From the NCBI RefSeq assembly GCF_020535565.1, contig NZ_CP084758.1:4229001-4293000 (forward strand): a stretch of DNA of 64,000 bases, in the 5' to 3' direction. How positions within the stretch are numbered: the stretch's first letter is position 1; each line of letters begins with the position of its first letter. Below, piece by piece: positions 7,361-18,502 of this stretch. This DNA is from Shinella sp. XGS7. GTDB taxonomy: Bacteria > Pseudomonadota > Gammaproteobacteria > Burkholderiales > Burkholderiaceae_C. The notes under the pieces were generated by a model. It saw only the letters and a program-made list of their open reading frames with translations, had not been told where the DNA came from and did not search any database. The position numbers and the translations under genes are program-made.

Positions 7361-8605
7361 TCAGAACAGCGTGGCCGCCGCCTCGAAGCAGCGGGCACGG
7401 CGCTCGCTGTCGCCATCGCGGTTGGCCAGCTCGGCCAGGCTGAGCCAGCTGCGGCGGCGCGCGGCCGCCGGCAGGCTGCGGTCCTCGGCCGCCTGCTCCA
7501 GGGTCAGGCGGGCCTTGCCCCAGAGCTGGCGCTCGGCCAGCACATGGCCCAGGGCGTAAGCCAGATGGGCGTCGCGCGGGAAACGCTGCACGGCCGACTC
7601 CAGGCGCTGCAGCCACTCCGGGCCCAGGCCCGGCAGGGCCACGACCAGGGCCTCGGCCAGCACGGCGCGCTCGTCATTGCCCAGCTCGTCCAGCTGATCC
7701 CAGAAGGGGCGCAGCCAGCCGCGGCCATCCTCGGGCGCACCCAGACCAGCGGCACACTGGGCGGCCCGAGCCGCCACGAAGACATCGCGCCGGTCCGAGG
7801 TGTCCAGCTGCTGCCAGACCTGGCGCAGCTGGTCCACATCGCGGGCGCCATCCAGGGCCTCGGAGGCCAGGGAACGCAGCAGGCCCTGGGCCGCCACCTT
7901 GGAAAAGCCCTGGTGCTTGGCCAGCAGGCGGGCGGTGCGCAGCGCCTCCTGGGGCAGCTTGGCCAGGCGGGCGGCCTGCAGCTTCAGGCGCAGGGCCTGG
8001 GTGCGGCGGGCCACGCCGGGGCCCAGCTCGGCCAGCAGCTCCAGTGCGCGCTGGGCATCGCGGTCGTCCAGCGCCCATTCGGCGGCCAGCAGGCGGGCAC
8101 CCTCTTCAGAAGCCTTGGCCTGCGGCTCGGCGCGCGCCAGTTCCAGGGCCAGGCGCAGCTGCTCGTCGCGGCGGCGCTTGTCCTGCAGGCGGTGAGCGCT
8201 CTGCGCGGCCAGCAGATGACCCAGCACCATGAAGGCCGCGTCCGGCTGCTCGCCGGTCTGGGCCTGGATATTGAGCGCGCGCTGCACCGCTTTCTGCGCG
8301 CGGCCATAGCGGGCGCCGAAGAACTCGGCCAGGGCCTCGCGCAGGGCCAGCTGGGCGCTGCGCTCGCGCTGGGCCAGGCGCCACTCGCGGGCGCGGCGCG
8401 GCAGGCTGGTCAGGGAATTGACCGTGTGGATGACCGTGACCAGGGCAAAGCAGCTGCCCACCAGCACCAGCAGAAAGAGGTTGAGCGAGACGTCGAGCCG
8501 CCAGCCCTTCCAGTAGAAGCTGGCCAGGCCGTCATTGCTGCCCAGGGTCAGGGCGGCCACCACCGCCGCCGCGAAGAGCAGCACCAGCCAGATGATTGTG
8601 CGCAT
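7361..8605 (-). CDS. hemY: HemY-like membrane protein of the haem operon
   Basis: A protein of 414 residues. Two hydrophobic segments (about residues 3-22 and 41-62) are joined by a loop with the family motif FYWKGWRLDVSLNLFLLVL, followed by a long alpha-helical tetratricopeptide-like region rich in Ala, Leu and Arg. This is the proteobacterial HemY family (an inner-membrane TPR protein in the haem operon), not protoporphyrinogen oxidase, which shares the symbol. It starts 11 bases after hemX and is the last gene of hemCDXY. Its biochemical function is not established. Confidence 0.9.
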   Translation of the reverse strand: MRTIIWLVLLFAAAVVAALTLGSNDGLASFYWKGWRLDVSLNLFLLVLVGSCFALVTVIHTVNSLTSLPRRAREWRLAQRERSAQLALREALAEFFGARYGRAQKAVQRALNIQAQTGEQPDAAFMVLGHLLAAQSAHRLQDKRRRDEQLRLALELARAEPQAKASEEGARLLAAEWALDDRDAQRALELLAELGPGVARRTQALRLKLQAARLAKLPQEALRTARLLAKHQGFSKVAAQGLLRSLASEALDGARDVDQLRQVWQQLDTSDRRDVFVAARAAQCAAGLGAPEDGRGWLRPFWDQLDELGNDERAVLAEALVVALPGLGPEWLQRLESAVQRFPRDAHLAYALGHVLAERQLWGKARLTLEQAAEDRSLPAAARRRSWLSLAELANRDGDSERRARCFEAAATLF

Positions 8606-8616
8606 GCGCCCTCCCC

Positions 8617-9768
8617 TCAGCGACCGCCGGCCGCGGCGGCCAGGGCCGCCAGGGTGTCGTCGGGACGCGGCACGCTGACCTGGCGGGCCTGGCCCAGCAC
8701 CTGGCGCAGCAGCTCGCTCGCGCTGGCCACCTTGCGGGAGCGGGCGTCGAAATAGCGCTCCAGCAGCAGCTGGGTCTCGCGCAGATCGGCCTGGGCCGTG
8801 TCGTACTGGCGGCTCAGCAGGGCCAGGCGGGCATTGAGCAGGCGCAGCTTGATGTTCTCGCGCAGGAAGTAGGCTTGGTCGGGGGCCAGCAGCATGGCCT
8901 CGGGATGCTCGATGCGGGTCACGCGCAGCAGGGACTTGGCCTCGGACCAGACCTGGCCGCTCCACAGGCGCCAGCGGTCACCTGCCAGCTCCAGCCACTG
9001 GCCCAGCAAACCCTCGCCCGCCGAGGCCGCGGCGCTGGCGGGCTTGGCGGCCGGAGCCGCCGTGCGCGCCGCGCCGCGCGGGGCCGCGGCCGGTTCGCCG
9101 CCGGACTTGTCGGCTGCGGCCAGCAGGGGCAGCTCGTCCAGCAGGCGCACCACCTCGTCCAGGCGTATGGCCAGGGTGGACACATCGACCACGCTGACTG
9201 CCTTGACCCGGTCCAGATCGCGCACCACGGCGCGGCGCACGCCCTCCAGGCGCGGCTGCTTGTAGCGCTGCAGGCGCTCATCGGCCTGGCGCAGGGCCGC
9301 CACCAGGGGCTCGGCGCTGCCGGTGATGCTGCTCTGCTGCAAGGCCACGCGCAGCGAGGCCTCGATATCGCCGATCACGTTCTCATCGCGCGACCGCGAC
9401 ATGGACTGCATCAGCTCTTCCAGCTGGCCGCGCTGCAGGGCCACCTCGGCCAGGCGTGCCTCCAGCAGGGCCGTCTTGGCAGCCGTGTCACGGGTCAGGT
9501 CTTGCGCCTGGCGGGCCAGGCTGCGAGCCTCGCTGGCCTCGCCCTGGCTGGCGCTCTGGCGCCGCACCAGCTCCTGCTCCAGCTCCTTGAGCCGGGTCTG
9601 GCCCTGCCAGGCCAGCCCGAGAGCGGCCAGGGACAGGACGGCCAGACCGGCCGCCAACGGGGGCAGCCAGGTCGGGGACTTGGGGCCGGCCGGAACTTCG
9701 GGCGCGGCTTGGGGGGAGGTGTTCTCGCTCACGGTCAAAATTGTAGGGGCGGCCCGCGGCCGCCTCAT
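8617..9768 (-). CDS. hemX: HemX-like membrane protein of the haem operon
   Basis: A 383-residue protein with a short Pro/Ala-rich N-terminus, one membrane segment (LPPLAAGLAVLSLAALGLAW), then a coiled coil (QTRLKELEQELVRRQSASQ) and a periplasmic HemX domain. Enterobacterial HemX was once called uroporphyrinogen III methyltransferase, but no methyltransferase motif is seen here. The ATG at 9768 overlaps the hemD stop as ATGA, which favours this start; a GTG at 9732 giving MSENTSPQAAP is a reasonable alternative. It is third in the hemCDXY operon. A role in organising haem-pathway enzymes at the membrane is only a suggestion. Confidence 0.87.
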   Translation of the reverse strand: MRRPRAAPTILTVSENTSPQAAPEVPAGPKSPTWLPPLAAGLAVLSLAALGLAWQGQTRLKELEQELVRRQSASQGEASEARSLARQAQDLTRDTAAKTALLEARLAEVALQRGQLEELMQSMSRSRDENVIGDIEASLRVALQQSSITGSAEPLVAALRQADERLQRYKQPRLEGVRRAVVRDLDRVKAVSVVDVSTLAIRLDEVVRLLDELPLLAAADKSGGEPAAAPRGAARTAAPAAKPASAAASAGEGLLGQWLELAGDRWRLWSGQVWSEAKSLLRVTRIEHPEAMLLAPDQAYFLRENIKLRLLNARLALLSRQYDTAQADLRETQLLLERYFDARSRKVASASELLRQVLGQARQVSVPRPDDTLAALAAAAGGR

Positions 9769-10541
9769 GCAGATACAAAGGCGGTGGCCACGGCGCCGGC
9801 CTCGGGTCGCGCCAAAACCACATGCCTCAGGCCCAGGTCCCGTGCGCGCTCGGCAATCCGGGGGTGGGTAGCAATGGCGCGGACGGCCGACCAGTCTTGC
9901 CCCGGCCCGGCCAGCGCGGCCAGATGGGCGATGGCCTCGGCGCTGCTGAAGAGCCAGACATGGGCCTCGGGCCGCGCCAGGGCCTGGGCCAGCAAGGCCT
10001 GCTCGGCGGCGTCCAGCTGCGGGCAGCCGCGGCGATAGACGCTCAGGGCCTGCAGGTGCGCGCCGCGCTCCTGCAGGCGCTCGGCCAGCCATTCGCGCCC
10101 GCCCTCGCCGCGCAGGATCAGGGCCAGGCGGCCCTGCCAGTCCTCGCCAGCCAGAAGCGGCCACAGATGCTCGGAGTCCAGGCTGGCCGCGTCGGCCGGC
10201 GGCTGCAGCAGCTGCGTCGCGGGCACGCCGGCCTCCAGCAGGGCCTGGGCACTGCCCGGCCCCACGGTGGCGGCCAGGGTACCGGCCGGCCAGGGCGCGC
10301 CCACGGGCCGCTGGGCAAAGAAACCCGCCACCGCATTGGGGCTCACGAACATGGCCAGGCGCGCCTGCGGCAGCAGGGCCCAGGCCTCACGCGCCGCAGC
10401 GCCGCCATCGGCCGGCGGGGCGATCTCCATCAGGGGCAGGGCCCGCGCCGGCACGCCCAGGGCCGCCAGCTTGGCCAGCCAGGCCGGAGCCTGGGGGCGC
10501 GGCCGGGTGAGCAGCAGCAGGCGCGGCGCGTCTGAGGTCAT
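9765..10541 (-). CDS. hemD: Uroporphyrinogen-III synthase
   Basis: A 258-residue protein with the weakly conserved HemD fold, recognised by LLLLTRPRPQAPAWLAKLAALG at the start, FVSPNAVAGFFAQRP near residue 90 and the late motif SSAEAIAHLAAL. It closes and inverts ring D of hydroxymethylbilane to give uroporphyrinogen III. The ATG at 10541 follows the hemC stop by 28 bases; an upstream in-frame start at 10559 adds only six residues. Its stop overlaps the proposed hemX start. Confidence 0.92.
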   Translation of the reverse strand: MTSDAPRLLLLTRPRPQAPAWLAKLAALGVPARALPLMEIAPPADGGAAAREAWALLPQARLAMFVSPNAVAGFFAQRPVGAPWPAGTLAATVGPGSAQALLEAGVPATQLLQPPADAASLDSEHLWPLLAGEDWQGRLALILRGEGGREWLAERLQERGAHLQALSVYRRGCPQLDAAEQALLAQALARPEAHVWLFSSAEAIAHLAALAGPGQDWSAVRAIATHPRIAERARDLGLRHVVLARPEAGAVATAFVSA

Positions 10542-10569
10542 GGACAGGCGCCGCTGCACTGAACGGCGA

Positions 10570-11520
10570 TCAGACGGCCGCCGCCGGCAGATAGGCCTGG
10601 GCGCCGCGCTCGCGCAGCCGGGCCGCCGCGCGCTCGCCCAGGGCGCGGGCCGCGGCGGCGTCGGCCACCGGCTCGGTCAGGCTGAGCTTGAGCAGGGGCT
10701 GGCCATGATCCTCGGCATGGCCCAGGGCCACATCCAGACGCAGGCGGCCATCGGCCTGCCAGCGGCCATGGGCCGCCAGGGGCATGCTGCAGCTGCCGCC
10801 CAGTGCGCGCGAGACCGCGCGCTCGGCCTGGGTGGCCAGCGAGGTGGGCATGTGCACCAGGGCCTGCAGCGCGGTCTTGAGCGCCTGCGCGTCGGCACGC
10901 AGCTCCAGGCCCAGAGCGCCCTGACCCGCGCATGGAATCATCTCGTCCTCGCTGAAGCAGGCGCGGATGCGCTCGCCCAGGCCCAGGCGCTTGAGGCCGG
11001 CCGCGGCCAGCACGATGGCGTCGAACTGGCCTTCGTCGAGCTTGCGCAGGCGGGTGTCCAGATTGCCTCGCACCGGCTCGATCTGCAGATCCGGCCGCAG
11101 GGCCTTGAGCTGCACCACCCGGCGCAGGCTGGAGGTGCCCACGCGCGCGCCCTGGGGCAGCGCGGCCAGGTTCTCGTAACGCGGCGAGACGAAGGCATCG
11201 CGCGGGTCCTCGCGCTCCAGGATGGCGGCCAGCTCGAAGCCATCGGGCAGCTCCATGGGCACGTCCTTGAGCGAGTGCACGGCCAGCTGGGCGCGGCCCT
11301 CTTCCAGCGCGGTCTCCAGCTCCTTCACGAACAGGCCCTTGCCGCCCACCTTGGACAGGCTGCGGTCCAGGATCTGGTCGCCGCGCGTGGTCATGCCCAG
11401 CAGGCTCACGGCGAGGCCGCGCGCCTCCAGCAGGGCCTTCACATGCTCGGCCTGCCACAGGGCAAGGCGACTCTCGCGGGTGGCGATCACCACCGCAGTG
11501 CTCTTCAATGCTTCGGTCAT
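10570..11520 (-). CDS. hemC: Porphobilinogen deaminase (hydroxymethylbilane synthase)
   Basis: A 316-residue protein that joins four porphobilinogen molecules into hydroxymethylbilane. Conserved blocks include [57 protein letters not shown] and the cofactor site [12 protein letters not shown], in which Cys244 would carry the dipyrromethane cofactor. It is the first gene of the leftward hemCDXY operon. The 201 bases between it and ppc hold the divergent promoters; a small GTAAC/GTTAC inverted repeat lies at 11577-11589, and no convincing -35/-10 pair could be assigned. Confidence 0.97.
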   Translation of the reverse strand: MTEALKSTAVVIATRESRLALWQAEHVKALLEARGLAVSLLGMTTRGDQILDRSLSKVGGKGLFVKELETALEEGRAQLAVHSLKDVPMELPDGFELAAILEREDPRDAFVSPRYENLAALPQGARVGTSSLRRVVQLKALRPDLQIEPVRGNLDTRLRKLDEGQFDAIVLAAAGLKRLGLGERIRACFSEDEMIPCAGQGALGLELRADAQALKTALQALVHMPTSLATQAERAVSRALGGSCSMPLAAHGRWQADGRLRLDVALGHAEDHGQPLLKLSLTEPVADAAAARALGERAAARLRERGAQAYLPAAAV

Positions 11521-11721
11521 GCCGGCATGCTAGCGCAGTGCGGCAGCGCACAAGAAACTGCTACAGTCGGAATCCAGTAACTCCGTTACAGCCGATTTCG
11601 TTCTCGCACAAGGCGCGGCGAACCGGCCAGGCGGAGCGCCCGTTTTCTGCAGTACCTGTTTCCGACCGCGTTTCACCCACCCCTGCCCACCAACCGTTCG
11701 CCCTCCCTGACGAGCCCTGCC

Positions 11722-14607
11722 ATGCCCGCAAGACCCGCCGCCGCGAAGAGCCTCCAGCCCGCCCCCACCCGCCCCGCCCGCAAGACCGGTGCGACCACCA
11801 AGACGGGCGCTGCCGCCCGCGCCGCCCGTCCGGCGGCCGTGGAGAGCAAGAACCAGCCGCTGATGGAAGACATCCGCCTGCTGGGTCGCATCCTCGGCGA
11901 GGTGATCCGCGAGCAGGAAGGCCGCGAGGCCTATGAGCTGGTGGAGCACGTCCGCAAGCTCTCGGTGGCCTTCCGCCTCAAGCGCGATGCCCAGGCGGGC
12001 AAGAGCTTCGACAAGCTGCTCAAGAGCCTCTCGGGCGAGCAGACGGTGAGCGTGATCCGCGCCTTCAGCTACTTCTCGCACCTGGCCAATATCGCCGAGG
12101 ACCGCCACCATGTGCGCCGCCGCGAGGTGCATGAGCGCGCCGGCAGTCTGCAGGCCGGCTCCCTGGCTTATGCCCTGGAGCGCCTGCACGAGGCCGGCGT
12201 GCGCCCCAGCGAGATCGCCCGCACCCTGCAGCACGGCTTCATCTCGCCGGTGCTCACGGCCCACCCCACCGAGGTGCAGCGCAAGAGCATCCTGGACGCC
12301 GAGCGCGCCATCGCCGAGCTGGTGGAGCAGCGCGACAGCCTGCACACCGAACGCGAGAAGCAGGCCAACGAGGCCCTGATCCGCGCCCGCGTCACCCAGC
12401 TCTGGCAGACGCGCATGCTGCGCTACTCCAAGCTCACCGTGGCCGACGAGATCGAGAACGCGCTCTCCTACTACCACGCCACGTTCCTGCGCCAGATCCC
12501 GCGCCTGTACGCCGAGCTGGAGCAGGCCCTGCCCGGCCATGAGCTCAAGAGCTTTCTGCGCATGGGCCACTGGATCGGCGGCGACCGCGACGGCAATCCC
12601 AATGTCACCGCCGCCACCCTGCGCCAGGCGCTGGGGCGCCAGAGCGAGGTGGCCCTGCGCCACTACCTGACCGAGCTGCACGAGCTGGGCGCCGAACTCT
12701 CCATCTCGGCCCGCCTGGCCCAGATCACGCCCGCCATGCAGGCGCTGGCCGAGCGCAGCCCCGACCGCAACGAGCACCGCCTGGACGAGCCCTACCGCCG
12801 CGCCCTCACCGGCATGTATGCCCGCCTGGCCGCCACGCTGCACGCGCTCACCGGCACCGAGGCCCTGCGCCACGCCGTGGCCCCGCAGGACCCCTATGCC
12901 ACGCCCGAGGAACTGCTGGCCGATCTGCGCGTGATCGCCGCCTCGCTCAAGAGCCACCATGCCGAGGCTCTGATCGCGCCGCGCCTGGCTCCGCTGATGC
13001 GCGCCGTGCAGGTCTTCGGCTTCCACCTCGCCACCCTGGACCTGCGCCAGAGCTCGGACCAGCATGAGCTGGTGATTGCCGAGCTGCTGGCCGCCGCCCG
13101 CATCGCCCCCGACTACACGGCCCTGGACGAGGCCCAGCGCCGCGCCCTGCTGCTGCAGCTGCTGGCCGACGCGCGCCCGCTGCGCGTGGTGGGCCATGCC
13201 TACAGCGAGAAGAGCGAGGGCGAGCTGGCCATCTTCGAGGCCGCGCGCGAGGCCCTGCAGCGTTTCGGCCGCGAGGCCCTGCGCCACTACATCATCAGCC
13301 ACACCGAGACGGTGAGCGATCTGCTGGAAGTGCTGCTGCTGCTCAAGGAAGTGGGCCTGATGCGCGGCACCCTGGACAGCCCCGAGGCCCTGTCCGACCT
13401 GATCGTCGTGCCCCTGTTCGAGACCATCGGCGATCTGCGCGAGGCCCCGGCCATCATGCGCGAGTTCTACGCCCTGCCCGGCATCCATGCCCTGGTGCAG
13501 CGCTCCGGCGGCGAGCAGGACATCATGCTGGGCTACTCCGACTCCAACAAGGACGGCGGCGTGTTCACCAGCTCCTGGGAGCTCTACCGCGCCGAGATCG
13601 CCCTGGTGGAGCTCTTCGCCGAGCTCAAGAAGAAGGGGGCCATCACCCTGCGCCTCTTCCACGGCCGCGGCGGCACGGTGGGCCGCGGCGGCGGCCCCAG
13701 CTACCAGGCCATCCTGGCCCAGCCCCCGGGCACGGTGAACGGCCAGATCCGCCTGACCGAGCAGGGCGAGGTGATTGCGTCCAAGTACGCCAACCCCGAG
13801 ATCGGCCGGCGCAATCTGGAAACCCTGGTGGCCGCCACGCTGGAAGCCAGCCTGCTGCACCCCACCAAGAACGCGCCGCAGTCCTTCCTGGAGGCGGCGC
13901 AAGACCTGTCCGACGCCTGCTTCAAGGCCTACCGCGGCCTGGTCTACGACAGCAAGGGCTTTGCCGAGTACTTCTTCGCCGCCACGCCCATCCGCGAGAT
14001 CGCCGAGCTGAACATCGGCTCGCGCCCCGCTTCGCGCAAGGCCACCCGCGCCATCGAGGACCTGCGCGCCATCCCCTGGGGCTTCAGCTGGGGCCAGGCC
14101 CGCGTCACCCTGCCGGGCTGGTGCGGCTTCGGCTCGGGCGTGCTGGCCTTCCTGGGCACGGGCGCCGACCGTGAGGCCAAGCTCAGCCTGCTGCGCCGCA
14201 TGGTCAAGCAGTGGCCCTTCTTCCGCACCCTGCTCTCCAACCTGGACATGGTGCTGGCCAAGACCGACCTCTCCATCGCCCAGCGCTATGTGGAGCTGGT
14301 GGAGGACAAGCGCCTGGGCAAGCGCATCTTCGCGGCCATCCAGGCCGAGTTCGAGCGCACCCAGGAAGCCCTGGCCTTGATCACTGGCGAGAAGCAGCGC
14401 CTGGCCGCCAACCCGGCCCTGGCCCGCTCCATCGAGCACCGCTTCCCCTATATCGATCCCCTGCACCATCTGCAGGTGGAGCTGATGCGCCGCTACCGCG
14501 CCGTGCCCCCGGACAAGCGCGCCGAGGACCCGTCCATGGAGCGCGTGCAGCGCGGCATCCATCTCTCCATCAACGGCATCGCCGCCGGGCTGCGCAACAC
14601 TGGGTGA
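11722..14607 (+). CDS. ppc: Phosphoenolpyruvate carboxylase
   Basis: A 961-residue anaplerotic enzyme making oxaloacetate from phosphoenolpyruvate and bicarbonate. His181 in [13 protein letters not shown], Lys610 in [10 protein letters not shown], the glycine loop [16 protein letters not shown] and the C-terminal NTG are all present. The first 40 or so residues are an Ala/Pro/Arg/Lys-rich extension ahead of the usual start of the fold ([12 protein letters not shown]), so the true start might be internal; the 11722 ATG is the first in frame. It is divergent from hemC and ends in a hairpin shared with the chemoreceptor gene. Confidence 0.96.
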   Translation: MPARPAAAKSLQPAPTRPARKTGATTKTGAAARAARPAAVESKNQPLMEDIRLLGRILGEVIREQEGREAYELVEHVRKLSVAFRLKRDAQAGKSFDKLLKSLSGEQTVSVIRAFSYFSHLANIAEDRHHVRRREVHERAGSLQAGSLAYALERLHEAGVRPSEIARTLQHGFISPVLTAHPTEVQRKSILDAERAIAELVEQRDSLHTEREKQANEALIRARVTQLWQTRMLRYSKLTVADEIENALSYYHATFLRQIPRLYAELEQALPGHELKSFLRMGHWIGGDRDGNPNVTAATLRQALGRQSEVALRHYLTELHELGAELSISARLAQITPAMQALAERSPDRNEHRLDEPYRRALTGMYARLAATLHALTGTEALRHAVAPQDPYATPEELLADLRVIAASLKSHHAEALIAPRLAPLMRAVQVFGFHLATLDLRQSSDQHELVIAELLAAARIAPDYTALDEAQRRALLLQLLADARPLRVVGHAYSEKSEGELAIFEAAREALQRFGREALRHYIISHTETVSDLLEVLLLLKEVGLMRGTLDSPEALSDLIVVPLFETIGDLREAPAIMREFYALPGIHALVQRSGGEQDIMLGYSDSNKDGGVFTSSWELYRAEIALVELFAELKKKGAITLRLFHGRGGTVGRGGGPSYQAILAQPPGTVNGQIRLTEQGEVIASKYANPEIGRRNLETLVAATLEASLLHPTKNAPQSFLEAAQDLSDACFKAYRGLVYDSKGFAEYFFAATPIREIAELNIGSRPASRKATRAIEDLRAIPWGFSWGQARVTLPGWCGFGSGVLAFLGTGADREAKLSLLRRMVKQWPFFRTLLSNLDMVLAKTDLSIAQRYVELVEDKRLGKRIFAAIQAEFERTQEALALITGEKQRLAANPALARSIEHRFPYIDPLHHLQVELMRRYRAVPPDKRAEDPSMERVQRGIHLSINGIAAGLRNTG

Positions 14608-14613
14608 GACGGA

Positions 14614-14652
14614 CTTCAGACCGGCCGCCTCTCGCGCGGCGGGTCTGTGAAG
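14614..14652. terminator. Bidirectional hairpin between ppc and the chemoreceptor gene
   Basis: CTTCAGACC on the left pairs with GGTCTGTGAAG on the right (two-base bulge), closing over a GC-rich inner stem (CCGGCCGC with GCGCGGCGG). It lies directly after the ppc stop and five bases before the end of the convergent chemoreceptor gene. No long T-run follows, so efficiency is uncertain. Confidence 0.55.
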
Positions 14653-14656
14653 CGCC

Positions 14657-16222
14657 TCAGGCCGCGAGCCTGAAGCGCGCCACCGCCTCCACCAGCACCT
14701 GGGCCTGGCGCTTGAGGCTTTCCGCCGCCGCGGCGCTCTCTTCCACCAGGGCCGCGTTGTGCTGGGTGTTCTGGTCCATCTGGCTGACGGCGCGGCTGAC
14801 CTCGTTCACGCCGGTGCTCTGCTCGCGGCTGGCCGCGCTGATCTGGCCCACGGCCTGGCTGACGCGCTGGATGGAAGCCACGATCTGCTGCGAGGTACGG
14901 CCGGCTTCGGCCACCAGGCGGCTGCCGGCCTCCACCCGCTCGCTGCTGAGCTGGATCAGCTGCTTAATCTCCTTGGCCGCCTCGGCGCTGCGCTGGGCCA
15001 GGGCGCGCACCTCGCCGGCCACGACGGCGAAGCCACGGCCCTGCTCACCGGCGCGGGCGGCCTCCACCGCGGCATTGAGCGCCAGGATATTGGTCTGGAA
15101 GGCAATGCCGTCGATCACGCCGATGATCTCGCCGATCTTCTGCGAGCTCTCGCTGATGCGGCCCACGGTCTGCTCCACCTGCTGCATCAGCTCGCCGCCC
15201 TGACCGGCCACCGTGCTGGCGTTGACCGCCAGATCGCCGGCCTGATGGGCGTGCTCGGCATTGCTGCGCACCGTGCTGCCCAGTTGGTCCATGGTGGCCG
15301 CGGTCTGCTGCAGGGCGCTGGCCTGCAGCTCGGTGCGCGAGCACAGATCCTGGTTGCCCTGCGCGATCTCGGCGCTGGCCGTGGCCACCGATTCGGCGTT
15401 CTCGCGCACCGTGCTGACGATGGCCACCAGGGACTGCTGCATGCCGCGCAGCGAGTCCTGCAACTCGCTGAGCTCATCGCGCCCCTGCACGGCGATCTGC
15501 TCGGCCAGATCCCCCTGGGCCACCCGGCGCACGCTGTGGATGGACGCGCGCAAGGGATGCAGGATGGAGCGGATCACGATGTAGAACAGCAGGGCCGACA
15601 CCAGGCAGGCCAGGGCCAGGGTGCTCCAGAGCCAGCTGCGGCTGGTGAGTATCACGGCGTCATGCTCGTGGATGGCGCCCTCGGCCAGTCGATTGGCCAC
15701 CGCCACCGTGTTGTCCACCGCGGCACGGTGGGCCAGGAAGACCTTGTCGAGCTGCAGCAGGGCTTCGGCGCTCACCGCCGGTGCCGCGCCGCCGCCCTCG
15801 GTGCCCGGCGAGGCGATCAGCTTGCGGCTGGACTCGATGAAGCTCAGCGCCGAAGCCTGTTGCTTGTCCAGCAGCTCGCGCGACAAGCCCGCCACCGGAT
15901 GCTCGGCCCAGTAGCGCATGCGCTCATCGTGGGCCTTGACCAGGCGCTCCAGCTCCTGGCGGGCTTCGGCGGGGCTGATCTCGCCCTCGGCCAGGCGCGA
16001 AACCGCCAGACGCAGCTCGATCAGGTAGAGCGGGGGCGGCAGCACATCGGCCACCAGATCCTTGGTCTCGAAGACCTGGGTGCTCAGGGTCGAGAGGCGG
16101 GACGCCGCCCAGAGGCCCACGCCCGAGGCCAGCAGCACGGCCGACAGGGACACGGCGGCCAGCGCCGTCAGGCGCGCACTGACGCGCCAGTGGCGAAGCA
16201 TGAGGAGAAGAGAGGTGGACAT
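14657..16222 (-). CDS. Methyl-accepting chemotaxis protein
   Basis: A 521-residue Tsr/Tar-like receptor. A first membrane helix (about residues 17-40) precedes a periplasmic four-helix-bundle sensor, then a second helix ([21 protein letters not shown]), a HAMP linker and a cytoplasmic signalling domain. The kinase-contact hairpin is clear: [48 protein letters not shown]. No C-terminal CheR-binding pentapeptide is present. The ATG at 16222 has GGAG upstream; earlier in-frame codons fall in AT-rich leader sequence. The ligand is unknown. Confidence 0.94.
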   Translation of the reverse strand: MSTSLLLMLRHWRVSARLTALAAVSLSAVLLASGVGLWAASRLSTLSTQVFETKDLVADVLPPPLYLIELRLAVSRLAEGEISPAEARQELERLVKAHDERMRYWAEHPVAGLSRELLDKQQASALSFIESSRKLIASPGTEGGGAAPAVSAEALLQLDKVFLAHRAAVDNTVAVANRLAEGAIHEHDAVILTSRSWLWSTLALACLVSALLFYIVIRSILHPLRASIHSVRRVAQGDLAEQIAVQGRDELSELQDSLRGMQQSLVAIVSTVRENAESVATASAEIAQGNQDLCSRTELQASALQQTAATMDQLGSTVRSNAEHAHQAGDLAVNASTVAGQGGELMQQVEQTVGRISESSQKIGEIIGVIDGIAFQTNILALNAAVEAARAGEQGRGFAVVAGEVRALAQRSAEAAKEIKQLIQLSSERVEAGSRLVAEAGRTSQQIVASIQRVSQAVGQISAASREQSTGVNEVSRAVSQMDQNTQHNAALVEESAAAAESLKRQAQVLVEAVARFRLAA

Positions 16223-16234
16223 GGCTGACTCCGT

Positions 16235-16259
16235 TGAGGCGCTGCATGCGCATGCCTCA
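16235..16259. promoter_or_regulatory. Inverted repeat in the leader of the chemoreceptor gene
   Basis: TGAGGC (16235-16240) and GCCTCA (16254-16259) flank the palindrome GCATGCGCATGC. The element lies within 20 bases of the ribosome site of the 14657-16222 gene, so a leader hairpin or an operator is possible. Beyond it, 16260-16305 is strikingly AT-rich and probably holds the divergent promoters for this gene and pncA. Confidence 0.4.
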
Positions 16260-16392
16260 AGTATCATTTAAATCAGTAAATTTGATAGATATGATTTTGC
16301 TAACAAGTTCACGGGCCGGCCCATCTCCTCGTGCGGCCGGGTGCTGCGCCGTATAGTCGGCCGCTCAGCCGTCCCAGCCCTGACTCTTGTCC

Positions 16393-17199
16393 ATGTCTGC
16401 CCCCCGCCGCCATCTCCTCCTGATCGATCCCCAGAACGATTTCTGCGACATCCCCGGCGCCAGCCTGCCGGTGGCCGGCGCCGATGCCGATCTGCGCCGC
16501 ATGGCCACCCTGCTGACGGCCCGCGGCGCGGACATCGAGGCGGTGACCGTCACCCTGGACACGCACCGCCGCCTGGACATCGCCCACCCCGGTTTCTGGA
16601 CCACGGCCGAGGGCGGCACGGTGCCGCCCTTCACCGCCATCAGCGCCGCTCAGCTGCGCGCCGGGGCCTACCGCCCGCGCGAGGCCGCCGCCCTGCCGCG
16701 GGTCCAGGCCTATCTGGACGCGCTGGAGGCGCGCGGCCGCTACACCCTGATGGTCTGGCCCGTGCACTGCGAGCTGGGCAGCTGGGGGCACAACGTGCAT
16801 GCCGGCCTGCAGCAGGCCCTGGTGGACTGGCAGCTCGCGCGCCAGCGCCATGTGGAGTTCGTGCTCAAGGGCCTGAACCCCTGGACCGAGCATTACAGTG
16901 CCCTGCAGGCCGATGTGCCCGACCCGGCAGATGCCGGCACCCAGCTCAATCAGGCCCTGCTGCAGCGCCTGGACGGCTGCGACGCGCTGTGGATTGCCGG
17001 CGAGGCCAGCAGCCACTGCGTCAAGGCCACGGTGGAAGACCTGGTCGAGCACCTGCCCTCGGGCCGCGTGGGCAAGATCACCCTCATCACGGACGGCATG
17101 AGCCCGGTGGCCGGCTTCGAGCCCCAGGCCGCCGACTTCCTGGCCCGCATGCAGGCCCGCGGTCTGCGCCTGGCGCGCAGCGCGGAGCTGCTGGCATGA
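16393..17199 (+). CDS. pncA: Nicotinamidase
   Basis: A 268-residue isochorismatase-fold hydrolase. Asp12 in [10 protein letters not shown] and Cys209 in [15 protein letters not shown] are the catalytic Asp and nucleophilic Cys; a metal-binding [14 protein letters not shown] block lies between. It deamidates nicotinamide to nicotinate. The stop overlaps the pncB start as ATGA, so the two are translationally coupled and give two consecutive steps of NAD salvage. A TTG codon at 16387 is a less likely start. No strong ribosome site is visible. Confidence 0.9.
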   Translation: MSAPRRHLLLIDPQNDFCDIPGASLPVAGADADLRRMATLLTARGADIEAVTVTLDTHRRLDIAHPGFWTTAEGGTVPPFTAISAAQLRAGAYRPREAAALPRVQAYLDALEARGRYTLMVWPVHCELGSWGHNVHAGLQQALVDWQLARQRHVEFVLKGLNPWTEHYSALQADVPDPADAGTQLNQALLQRLDGCDALWIAGEASSHCVKATVEDLVEHLPSGRVGKITLITDGMSPVAGFEPQAADFLARMQARGLRLARSAELLA

Positions 17200-18416
17200 G
17201 CACGAGCCACCCGGGAGCGCCGGTGATCTCCAGCCTGCTGGAGACCGATCTCTACAAGTTCACGATGTGGCAGGCCATGCTGCATCGCCACCCGCAGACC
17301 CATGCGGAGTACGCCTTCTGGTGCCGCAACGAGCCGGCCTTTCCCCTGGCCGAGCTGCTGCCCGAGCTCAACCGCGAGCTGGACCATCTGTGCTCCTTGC
17401 GCTTCGGCCGCGAGGAGCTGGACTATCTGGCCTCGCTGCGCTTCATCAAGAGCGACTTCATCGACTTCCTGCGCATCTTCCAGTTCCAGCGCGACTTCAT
17501 CCGCGCCCGCGCCCTGCCCTCGGGCCAGCTGGAGATCATCGCCCGCGGCCCCCAGGTGCATGTGATGGGCTTCGAGATCTTCGTGCTGGCCCTGGTCAAC
17601 GAGCTCTACTTCCGCCGCCTGGGCGGGGCCGAGGCCGCCCTGGCCGAGGGCCGGCGCCGCCTGGACGAGAAGCTGGCCCTGCTGCGCGTGTTTGGCGCCC
17701 AGGAGGCGCATGGCCGGCGCCACCCCTTCGAGTTCTTCGACTTCGGCCTGCGCCGCCGCTACAGCGGGGCCTGGCAGCGCGAGGTGATCAGCCGCCTCGC
17801 CCGCGAGGCCCAGCCCTTCTTCAAGGGCACCTCGAACGTGCTGCTGGCGCGCGACCTGGACCTGGTGCCCATAGGCACCATGGCGCATGAGTATCTGCAG
17901 ACCTTCCAGGCCCTGGACACGGTGCGCCTGCGCCACCACCAGAAGGCGGCACTGGAGAGCTGGGTGCAGGAGTACCGGGGCGATCTGGGCATCGCCCTGA
18001 CCGATGTGGTGGGCATGGACGCCTTCCTGGCCGACTTCGACCTCTACTTCGCCAAGCTCTTCGACGGCCTGCGTCACGACTCGGGCGACCCGGTCTGGTG
18101 GGCCGAGAAGGCCCTGGCCCACTATGCCAAGCTGCGCATCGACCCGCACACCAAGCGCCTGGTCTTCTCCGACAGCCTGACCCTGCCCAAGGCCCTGGAG
18201 CTCTACCGCCGCTTTGCGGACCGCACCCAGCTGGGCTTCGGCATCGGCACCCATATCTCCAACGATATGGGCCTGCGCACCCTGCACATCGTGATGAAGC
18301 TCACCCAGGCCAATGGCCAGCCGGTGGCCAAGCTCTCCGACAGCCCGGGCAAGACCCTGTGCGAGGACGAGACCTTCCTCGCCTATCTGCGCAGCGTCTT
18401 CAATCTGCCGGCCTGA
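17196..18416 (+). CDS. pncB: Nicotinate phosphoribosyltransferase
   Basis: A 406-residue enzyme converting nicotinate and PRPP to nicotinate mononucleotide. Family blocks include [16 protein letters not shown] at the start, [39 protein letters not shown] and [12 protein letters not shown]. The length matches bacterial PncB of the short type. It is coupled to pncA by an ATGA overlap and followed by a GC-rich hairpin. Confidence 0.96.
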   Translation: MSTSHPGAPVISSLLETDLYKFTMWQAMLHRHPQTHAEYAFWCRNEPAFPLAELLPELNRELDHLCSLRFGREELDYLASLRFIKSDFIDFLRIFQFQRDFIRARALPSGQLEIIARGPQVHVMGFEIFVLALVNELYFRRLGGAEAALAEGRRRLDEKLALLRVFGAQEAHGRRHPFEFFDFGLRRRYSGAWQREVISRLAREAQPFFKGTSNVLLARDLDLVPIGTMAHEYLQTFQALDTVRLRHHQKAALESWVQEYRGDLGIALTDVVGMDAFLADFDLYFAKLFDGLRHDSGDPVWWAEKALAHYAKLRIDPHTKRLVFSDSLTLPKALELYRRFADRTQLGFGIGTHISNDMGLRTLHIVMKLTQANGQPVAKLSDSPGKTLCEDETFLAYLRSVFNLPA

Positions 18417-18438
18417 GGGGCCGGGCTCCCCCGGCCTC
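18417..18438. terminator. GC-rich hairpin after pncB
   Basis: GGCCGGG pairs with CCCGGCC around a four-base loop, immediately after the pncB stop codon. There is no T-run, so this is a candidate Rho-independent terminator or 3' stabiliser only. Confidence 0.4.
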
Positions 18439-18502
18439 AAGCCCGCGCCCGCGTGGCCGATAAACCCTGCAGAAGCAGCAGCGCCAGCAAGGGAGCCCGG
18501 CC

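Noticed and set aside
7361-8605. Considered as protoporphyrinogen oxidase because of the symbol hemY
   Set aside because: There is no FAD-binding motif; the protein has two membrane helices and TPR-like helices, as in the proteobacterial HemY family.
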